Under the pieces are notes generated by a model that did no database searches, had not been told where the DNA came from, and saw only the letters and a list, made by a program, of their open reading frames with translations. A stretch of 42,282 bases of DNA. Origin: Bacteroidales bacterium. GTDB taxonomy: Bacteria; Bacteroidota; Bacteroidia; Bacteroidales; WRLA01. Both the position numbers and the translations under genes were made by a program. Below, piece after piece: positions 32,685 through 40,100 of this stretch. The stretch spans positions 1-42,282 of the forward strand of contig WRLA01000021.1 of NCBI GenBank assembly GCA_009777825.1. Reading direction: 5' to 3'. Each line of letters opens with the position of its first letter. The stretch's first letter is position 1.

Positions 32685-32693
32685 TACCTTTGC
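32685..32693 (+). promoter_or_regulatory. -7 element TACCTTTGC for the secreted endonuclease gene
   Basis: TACCTTTGC lies 27 nt before the ATG at 32721. Because it is the mirror image of the folE box, the two promoters overlap and RNA polymerase may not occupy both at once. Confidence 0.7.
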
Positions 32694-32720
32694 GGCAAAC
32701 TTATTTAAAAATAAATAACA

Positions 32721-34304
32721 ATGAAAACACGCAATACATTTACCAAGATCAGATACATTCTATTTATCTTATTATCATGCTCTTACGTATTGTATGGGCA
32801 GATTCCGTCGCAATATTACGTTGCAGCGTACAACAAATCCGGCTACGAACTGAAGAGCGCGTTATCCCAAATCATCACATCGGGGCATCTTCAAAACACC
32901 TACCCCAGCCTTTGGACACACTTCCAAACCACCGACAAACGCTCCAACGGAGATGTCTGGGACATGTACTCCAACTGCACTTTCACCTTTGGTACCGATC
33001 AGTGCGGCAACTACAGTTCCATCTGCGACTGTTACAATCGCGAACACTCTTTCCCTGCAAGTTGGTTTAACAGCACCTATCCCATGTACGCCGATTTGTT
33101 TCACCTCTACCCGACAGACGGAAAAGTCAACAACTACAGAGACAATTACCCCTTCGGTGAGACCAACGGAACGCAGTACAACATCTCCAAACTCGGCTCT
33201 TGCACTTTTCCGGGCTATTCGGGTACCGTCTTCGAGCCGGCGGATGAGTATAAAGGCGATTTCGCCCGCACATATTTCTATGTAGCAACACGTTACGAAA
33301 ATCAAATATCGCAGTGGAGTTGTCCCATGCTGGCGGGAAACGGCAACGCCGTTTTTACGGAATGGGCTATCAACTTATTGTTGAAATGGCACCGGAACGA
33401 CCCCGTGAGCGACAAAGAACTCAACAGAAACAACGCCGTGTACAACATCCAAAAAAACAGAAATCCGTTTATTGATTATCCCGAATTGGTAGAGTTGATT
33501 TGGGGTTCGGAAATTGGCGAACCGTTCCTGCCGGAAGTCTTGCCCAGCATCTACGGAGCGGATTTTGCCTGCGAAAAAAGCGAAAACAATATCTATAAAA
33601 CCGACAAGGGGAAGAGCAATTACGTGTGGGAGGTAACAGGCGGCGCTATCGCAGGCGCTTCCAACGCCGATTCTGTCGTGGTGAGTTGGACGCAGGTTAC
33701 GCAGGGAAAGGTAACGGTGCGATATACCGACAGCGGGATACCAAGCGCTACGGCATCGTTGACGGTTGAGGTGCGCCAACGTCCCAATCCGCAGATTACG
33801 GGAGACAGATATATTTTGTATAACACTGAAAATCACCTTTATACCACAGAATCCGGAAAAGAAAACTACTCGTGGACTTTTTCGGGCAACATCGTCCTGT
33901 CGGAAGGAGGCGGAAACGACGACCACACGGCATGGATTGATGCAGGCGACGTTGGAACGGCGACCATCAGCGTAAACTACCTCCAGGACGGATGCGCCGC
34001 GCTCACGCCGACGGTTTTTCAGATAGACATCGTAACCGACGTCGGAATTGATGACAATCCTTACGAAAACAGTGTTATCATTGCGCCCAACCCAAGTTAT
34101 CATCACACGACCGTTGCGTTTGAAAAACCTTTTTCCGGCGTTATCTATCTGTACAATGTATTGGGAATTCTTTTACAGAAAATTCCATCACAATCAGTTC
34201 TTAATCAAAATATTGACCTTTCAAATTATCCGAATGGGTTGTACATTTTAGAGTTGACGACAGAAAATGAATTACAGATACACAGAAAAATTATTAAATA
34301 TTAA
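32721..34304 (+). CDS. secreted endonuclease I family nuclease with a T9SS sorting domain
   Basis: This 527-residue exported protein has a signal peptide (about 1-26, ending near LYGQ). An EndA/Vvn-type nuclease domain follows (about 30-265), with CDCYNREHSFPASWF (catalytic His region), DLFHLYPTDGKVNNYRDNYPFG and the Asn/His block NAVYNIQKNRNPFIDYPELV. Next is a stretch with two PKD-like beta domains (about 280-435). The type A sorting domain starts near SVIIAPNPSYHHTTV (about 450) and ends in IHRKIIKY. It probably degrades extracellular DNA at the cell surface for nutrition or biofilm control. It has its own promoter and is monocistronic as far as can be seen. Confidence 0.87.
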   Translation: MKTRNTFTKIRYILFILLSCSYVLYGQIPSQYYVAAYNKSGYELKSALSQIITSGHLQNTYPSLWTHFQTTDKRSNGDVWDMYSNCTFTFGTDQCGNYSSICDCYNREHSFPASWFNSTYPMYADLFHLYPTDGKVNNYRDNYPFGETNGTQYNISKLGSCTFPGYSGTVFEPADEYKGDFARTYFYVATRYENQISQWSCPMLAGNGNAVFTEWAINLLLKWHRNDPVSDKELNRNNAVYNIQKNRNPFIDYPELVELIWGSEIGEPFLPEVLPSIYGADFACEKSENNIYKTDKGKSNYVWEVTGGAIAGASNADSVVVSWTQVTQGKVTVRYTDSGIPSATASLTVEVRQRPNPQITGDRYILYNTENHLYTTESGKENYSWTFSGNIVLSEGGGNDDHTAWIDAGDVGTATISVNYLQDGCAALTPTVFQIDIVTDVGIDDNPYENSVIIAPNPSYHHTTVAFEKPFSGVIYLYNVLGILLQKIPSQSVLNQNIDLSNYPNGLYILELTTENELQIHRKIIKY

Positions 34305-34396
34305 TTCGGGGGTATGACAAAATGGACCGTCAAATTTTTCACGCTAACAGTCGGATTTTTTCACGCGGCTTTTTGATAAAGAAGAGAATAATGCTG

Positions 34397-34405
34397 TACC
34401 TTTGC
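34397..34405 (+). promoter_or_regulatory. -7 element TACCTTTGC for the adhesin-RHS operon
   Basis: TACCTTTGC lies 23 nt before the ATG at 34429. No further box was seen before the two downstream genes, which follow at 2 and 7 nt, so it likely drives all three. Confidence 0.7.
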
Positions 34406-34428
34406 GCCAAAATTTTAAATGTTATTTT

Positions 34429-36474
34429 ATGAGAAAGTCTATTTTTATTGGAATCTTGATTGTTTCGGCGTTGTCATCGAACAGGGCGCTGGGGCAGGTT
34501 ATGGTTACATCTTTTGGATGTGATACGTTGGCGTACGGTAGCGCTATTGGCTACCAAACGGCAGCCTATGGGCAGCATTCTCTTGCGGCGGGATATCTTA
34601 CAAAAACGGTGATGGATAACTCGTTTGTGTTTGGCAGTGGACTCACTAGACCTCTTGCTCCTCCTTGTGCAAATTCTTTTCTGATAGGATTTGAGCGGCT
34701 GCCGGTGTTTTTCGCCCAATTAGACACAACGTCTTCCCCTCGCGTCGGCATTGGCACGACAGCGCCAAGAACTACTTTGGATGTCATAGGAACGACCAGA
34801 ACGGGAACTCTACGTATGGACAACCGTTCGTTTTACTATAATCGGGAAAAAGACTTGGGGTTCTATCCTGCGACCGGAGAAGTCTTTGTTGATCCACAAA
34901 CGCCGACCCTGTTTTTAAGCGATGCCGGCGTCGGCATCATGACCGATAACCCCACATCCACCTTAGACATCAACGGCAATGTGCGGGCAGACACCGTGAA
35001 GATAAAACGCAGCATCTTCCTACCGGAGAATGAATTGTCGTTTACTTATTATCAATCGGGTGGGACAGGTCCGCATACAGATACTCTGATTATTGTTAAT
35101 CCAATAAACGGCGACTCTACTTTATTGGAAGGTGTAGGACCTGGAACAGACACTTCGGGGGTGAAAACCATGATGACATTGAAACGGGTGGGTAATGATA
35201 ACTGTTTAGGTATCGGGACAACCTCTCCGGTGCGAAATCTGCATGTTAACGGCGACGGATGGATTTCCGGACAGTTTTCCATAGGCGCTACCAACCCCGA
35301 TTTTTCCGGGCAGAAACAACTCAGACTGCTACTTGGCGACCTGTGGACTTTTTTCGATATGTCGAGCGCCAAAATCATGGGCTATAACAGCCTCTTTATG
35401 GAGAACGGCATATCGGCACGTCGTGTGAACGGGTGCGCAGCGGCAATAAAGATGAACTCCAACGGCTCCATACAATTAAGTACAGCGCCGAATGGTGCTA
35501 AGGACGCACCTTTGGAGTTCAACTACCTCACCATGCTCAACAACGGCAGAGTGGGCATCGGAACAACGGAACCTGAAAAGATGTTGCATGTTCAAGGAGA
35601 TAGTTATTTCAATGGCAATGTCGGCGTCGGAACAACGGAACCTGAAAAGATGTTGCACGTTCAAGGAGATAGTTATTTCAACGGAAAGGTCGGCGTCGGA
35701 ACGAGCGACCCGAAATACCCGTTAGACGTCAATGGTAGCGCTAACTTCAATAAGATTTATACCAATATCATTGATTTTCCCGGAACAGAACTGAGAATTA
35801 TAAAAACAAACAATGCAACCGAACCGGGGGAAGGCGAAACAAAAGGAGGCACAGAAGAAAATCCGGAAGAAAATCCGGAAGAAGATCCGGAAGAAGGTGG
35901 TCGTCCTACCTCTGTAATCACAGACGACATCGTAACCATAAAAAGCATTGGCAGGGTCGGCATCGGCATCACAAACCCCGCAACGACATTTCATGTACAA
36001 GGTACCACCTACTTAGACGGCAACCTTGGCGTCGGCATCTCAACTCCTTCCAAAAAATTCCATGTACAAGGCGACAGTTACTTTAGCGGCGCCGTAGGCA
36101 TCGGCACAACCAAGATGGATGAGTATAAATTGCGGGTTGACGGGCTGATCAACTGCAAAGAAGTAGTAGTAACAGCCAACGTACCCAAAGGAGATGCCGG
36201 CGAGTGGCCCGACTACGTCTTCGCCGACGATTACAACCTGCGAAGTTTGGACGAGGTAGCCTCCTACATAGAACAACACCAACGCCTGCCCGAAATACCC
36301 TCCGCCGCCGATGTCGCCGAAAAAGGCGTCAGCCTGCTCGAAATCAACACGTTACTGCTCAAAAAGATGGAAGAACTGACGCTCTATATCTTGCAGCAAA
36401 ACGAGAAACTCTCGCAGCAAAACGAGAAAATGACCGACCTACAAGGACAAATTGATGAACTTAAAAGACGATAA
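34429..36474 (+). CDS. YadA-head/tail-fibre-like repetitive surface protein
   Basis: This 681-residue exported protein has a signal peptide (MRKSIFIGILIVSALSSNRA) and a YadA-head-like start with G/A-rich repeats (AYGSAIGYQTAAYGQHSLAAG). Many tail-fibre-like modules of the form VGIGT(T)..P...LHVQGDSYFNGN follow between about 105 and 590. An acidic ENPE linker interrupts them at about 465-490. The end carries the Bacteroidota module YVFADDYNLRSLDEVASYIE, then LPEIPSAADV and a Leu/Gln-rich coiled coil. The architecture suggests a trimeric fibre. There is no T9SS tail. It is the first gene of a three-gene unit with the YD/T9SS and RHS proteins, possibly their surface-binding component. Confidence 0.75.
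   Translation: MRKSIFIGILIVSALSSNRALGQVMVTSFGCDTLAYGSAIGYQTAAYGQHSLAAGYLTKTVMDNSFVFGSGLTRPLAPPCANSFLIGFERLPVFFAQLDTTSSPRVGIGTTAPRTTLDVIGTTRTGTLRMDNRSFYYNREKDLGFYPATGEVFVDPQTPTLFLSDAGVGIMTDNPTSTLDINGNVRADTVKIKRSIFLPENELSFTYYQSGGTGPHTDTLIIVNPINGDSTLLEGVGPGTDTSGVKTMMTLKRVGNDNCLGIGTTSPVRNLHVNGDGWISGQFSIGATNPDFSGQKQLRLLLGDLWTFFDMSSAKIMGYNSLFMENGISARRVNGCAAAIKMNSNGSIQLSTAPNGAKDAPLEFNYLTMLNNGRVGIGTTEPEKMLHVQGDSYFNGNVGVGTTEPEKMLHVQGDSYFNGKVGVGTSDPKYPLDVNGSANFNKIYTNIIDFPGTELRIIKTNNATEPGEGETKGGTEENPEENPEEDPEEGGRPTSVITDDIVTIKSIGRVGIGITNPATTFHVQGTTYLDGNLGVGISTPSKKFHVQGDSYFSGAVGIGTTKMDEYKLRVDGLINCKEVVVTANVPKGDAGEWPDYVFADDYNLRSLDEVASYIEQHQRLPEIPSAADVAEKGVSLLEINTLLLKKMEELTLYILQQNEKLSQQNEKMTDLQGQIDELKRR
35550..35699 (+). 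repeat. 69-bp direct repeat in the fibre gene
   Basis: Two nearly identical 69-bp units encode VGIGTTEPEKMLHVQGDSYF plus three residues, twice in succession, before a third, diverged unit. Only a few bases differ (for example gcatgtt and gcacgtt), indicating recent duplication. Loss or gain of units would keep the reading frame. Confidence 0.85.
35849..35898 (+). repeat. 12-bp repeat encoding an ENPE/EDPE linker
   Basis: gaagaaaatccg-type units of 12 bp are repeated about four times. They encode EENPEENPEEDPEEGG, an acidic flexible linker inside the fibre protein. Unit-number change would preserve the frame and alter linker length. Confidence 0.8.
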
Positions 36475-36476
36475 TC

Positions 36477-37130
36477 ATGGAAAAGACCGTAATGATGAAC
36501 ATGATTTTGAGACACAAGACTTTGAGACACAAGACTTTGAGACACAAGACTGTTAGATATCCCGTTAAGTCCCTACGTTACCTTTCTGCTGTCTGCTTTC
36601 TGCTTTCTGCTTTCTGCTTTTCCGGCATCTCCGCCTCCGCCCAACACGTAGTCTCCTACGGCTACGACGACTCCGGCAACCGCATCAGCCGAACTATCAC
36701 CATGCCGTCGTACACCCCGCCGCCGCCGCAAGACAGCACGGAAAATGTCATCGAAGATGAGGAAGATATCGTTGCTTTCGGACAAGATATGGAAAACGAA
36801 GAGGAAATCCCGCAGAAAATATCCGAGAGCGTCTCTCCGAAAACCCAAGAAGCCTCGCCGCAGGAAGTCTATACCGACGCGCTCTCCGAAACGCTGATCA
36901 CCATCTATCCTAACCCAACACGCGGGTTGCTGACGGTCAAGATTGCCAACATGCCTCAACACTCCGCCTCAAGTCTGACGCTGTTCGACATGCAGGGAAA
37001 GGTCATCACACAGCAGCAATCGCTCGCGGAGGAGAACAAATTAGACATCAGCGCTCAGCCCGTTGGGACGTATATCATGCGGATTGCGGTGGGGGATGAG
37101 GATGTGAGTTGGAAAATTGTTAAACAATGA
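36477..37130 (+). CDS. small T9SS-exported protein with a YD-repeat-like motif
   Basis: This 217-residue protein starts 2 nt after the fibre gene. The N-terminus is odd: LRHKT repeats (11-25) come from a 15-bp DNA repeat, then a hydrophobic signal sequence (about 35-55, FLLSAFCF to SASAQ) is encoded partly by a 7-bp microsatellite. The mature part opens with VSYGYDDSGNRISRTI (59-74), a YD-repeat-like motif as in RHS proteins. A proline-rich and acidic linker follows, then a type A sorting domain from ITIYPNPTRGLLTV (about 141) to WKIVKQ. It probably serves the RHS protein encoded 7 nt downstream. Slippage at the microsatellite would shift the frame. Confidence 0.72.
   Translation: MEKTVMMNMILRHKTLRHKTLRHKTVRYPVKSLRYLSAVCFLLSAFCFSGISASAQHVVSYGYDDSGNRISRTITMPSYTPPPPQDSTENVIEDEEDIVAFGQDMENEEEIPQKISESVSPKTQEASPQEVYTDALSETLITIYPNPTRGLLTVKIANMPQHSASSLTLFDMQGKVITQQQSLAEENKLDISAQPVGTYIMRIAVGDEDVSWKIVKQ
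36506..36550 (+). repeat. three perfect 15-bp repeats at the 5' end of the YD/T9SS gene
   Basis: tttgagacacaagac occurs three times in tandem (36506-36520, 36521-36535, 36536-36550), encoding RHKTL units. An 18-bp portion recurs in inverted orientation in the spacer after rnpA (7366-7383), so it belongs to a dispersed low-complexity repeat family. Confidence 0.9.
36582..36616 (+). repeat. 7-bp microsatellite inside the signal-peptide codons
   Basis: Five units of ctttctg (the second is ctgtctg) run from 36582 to 36616, followed by cttttcc. They encode part of the signal peptide's hydrophobic core. Seven is not a multiple of three, so gain or loss of one unit changes the frame. Confidence 0.9.
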
Positions 37131-37137
37131 TGCTATT

Positions 37138-40100
37138 ATGAAAAAGATTATATACATTATAACATACATGATGCTCGCATCGCCATTTTGGGGATGGGGA
37201 CAGGGGAAATCGTCTTGCTCGGTATTAGAGTTAAGCGATCCTCAAACATCGGGGAGCCATTCTGCTCGCGATATGGTCAAAATGACAAATGGATTTTCTT
37301 CTGATCCTTATTTCAGGGCATTTATTGACGAGACAAAAATATGCGACATAACTTACCAAGACCCCGTTGATCCCGATCGTCCATTGGATTACAATAAGCC
37401 GGTAGGCGCTATCGCCGGCGTGGTGGACGTTTCGCCTACAGGGGCGGCAACCTATCAGATACCTGTCTTCACGCCGCCCGGGACGGCGGGGATGGAACCG
37501 CAGATTTCTATCGTCTATAACAGTCAGGGTGGCAATGGAACGCTGGGCGTGGGATGGGATATTGCGGGGCTGTCGGCGATTACGAGGGCGCCAAAAACGA
37601 TTTATCATGATGGAATAGCTTCTGCTGTTACATTGAATCATGAGATGGTTGGAAATACTATACAAATGCGGGATAGACTTGCATTAGATGGAGAAAGGAT
37701 GATTATGATGCCAAATACGGGCGAATACTATAGTGATCCTGATGCGATTTATACTACAGAAGGTGAAAAGTTTTTACGGATAACCCCGAAAGATTATACG
37801 TTATGGGAATACCCAATGTATCCCACATGGTTTGAAGTACGGGATAAAAATGGCAGAACCTTAGAATATGGCAAAGAAGGTAACTCTCTAATGGCTCCAA
37901 TGGAGTTGGCAGATAACGCATACGCGTGGAAATTGAATAAGGTGACGGATGCTAACGGCAATTATATGAACTACATTTATACCAAAGGTGAAGGGGTTTC
38001 ATGGATTGATAAAATAGAATATACCGGTAACAGTATTACCGGAATGCCAACCTATAATACTATTACTTTTTTATATGCGACCCGTTCCGACCCACAAATA
38101 CTATACATAGGTGGTTACATGAAAAACACGGTCCTTTTACGGGGAATAAAGGTTGAAAGCAATGGAGAAGTGGTTCGCAGATACTGGTTTAATTATAATA
38201 AAGATTTCTATTCACATTTAGTGGAAATTGTTGAAGAAGGAAGCGATGGGGAAAGTCTTAATTCGACAATTGTACAATGGGGACTGGGGACGCACGAATT
38301 AACAAAAGATTCGATATATTTGTATATTAATCCAAGAACGAGCAACATTGTAGCTACTGCAGATTTTAACTGTGACGGAAAAGAAGATATTGTTGTAGTC
38401 AATTATATTGATAAGAAATGGATGGTTTATGTTTCAAGCGATTCGGGATTTGTAAAAAAATACGAATCGGAAAGTTACGGGGAAAACGCTCCCGAATGGA
38501 TTATGGCTTATGTATCTCCTCCCAACCTTTCAAATGTCCCGTATATTTTTTTAGAAGAACGATGGGGGGGAGGTAATTGCAATCCGGGTAAAGACGAAAG
38601 ATGTATAACCCATAAAATCTTCCGATATGAATTAGATACGCACGATAATAACCATGTAGAACGGGATACATATTTGGCGTCTGTCTTTCAAGCCTGGAAC
38701 TGGTATTACGTTTTTGCAGATAGTAAGGATAATAAAGTGGGGGATTATGGTAAATTAAAAAATCCCTCTATTTTTCAGGCATTCGATTGCAAAGGAGATG
38801 GGAACATTAAGTTTATTGCCAAAAGCCCGCAATACAATAAGTTATGTACAAATCTTGCCTCCCATAACATCGGGGAGCATATAAATGCATCAACTGCTTT
38901 TGTTTTAGCAGACTTTACCGGGGCAGGGAAACAAGATTTGCTAACGATGAAACTTGTTGATAATGGTACAAAAATCAATGTAAGGCTATATGTTTTCAAT
39001 CGGGCAAATAATAATGATTCCTGTTTTCAAGTCAGCAATGATACGTATTGGGGGCAAAAAATCATGCTGGGGGATTTCAATGGAGACGGAAAAGCCGACT
39101 TGCTTATTAGCGATGATAAAGAAAAAAAATACTATGTTGCTTTTTCCAAAGGTGATGAGGGAGGTAGCAACACAGCATTTACAGATGCTTTTGAACTTGA
39201 AGAATTTAATGGAAAAACAAATTACTTCCATAATATAGGAGATGTTAATGGGGATGGAAAAGACGATCTTTTGTATGAGTATCTAAATGGTGTTTGTATA
39301 GCTTATGCAAAAGGGGATAACTCTTTTGATTATCAAGATTTTGAATATCCGGATGGTATGCATGACTTTGCAGGATATAATGGGCACCTTATTGATTATT
39401 ATGGAACAGGGAAAAAAGTATTTTGTTATGTTAAGCATTACGATAATAGTACTATTAATCTTATTTCCTTGCAATCCGAAAATGCAGGCGAGCGGCAGCA
39501 TTTTGTCAAAAGAATCAGAAATGGTTTAGGCGAAAACATATCATTCGAATATTTACCGCTCACCAAAGGCGGAGAATTTCATAAAAGGCTTTTTTCTACT
39601 GATGATCCGGTTACACCCATACAGCCGCCTTTATATGCGGTTTCAAAATTGATACAGGACGACGGCATAGGCGGTCATTCCATCAACGAATACAGCTATC
39701 AAGAGGCACGAATGCACCGGTTGGGGAGAGGGTTTTTGGGATTTTCGAATATTATTGTAAAAAACAGTATCTTCGACAGGATGACTCAATATGAATATAT
39801 TTGTCAACGGATTTTTTGTACTGTATATCTAAGAACACAAACCGCTTTCATTCTGTCATCGGGAGAAAAAATAAGTGAAATATATACACAGCAGTTAATA
39901 AAAAACTTGGGTGATAAACGTTACTTCCCATATATTGACATGGCATGGACTAAAGATTTTGCAAAAGAAACAGAAGTAAGAACAACCATACAATATGATG
40001 ACGATGGAAACGTAACACAACAGGAAAAAAAATATTTAGAGAAGCACGGTGTCTATACCCCCGCTATTTTTACAGAAACCAATAAATATAAATATGAGCA

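Noticed and set aside
33375..34106. 243-codon minus-strand frame opposite the endonuclease gene
   Set aside because: Shadow of a secreted protein with signal, nuclease motifs and sorting domain on the plus strand.
36477..37130. YD/T9SS protein as the C-terminal fragment of a broken RHS gene
   Set aside because: It has its own start, signal sequence and intact sorting domain and is tightly spaced in an operon, so an intact small gene is more likely than debris.
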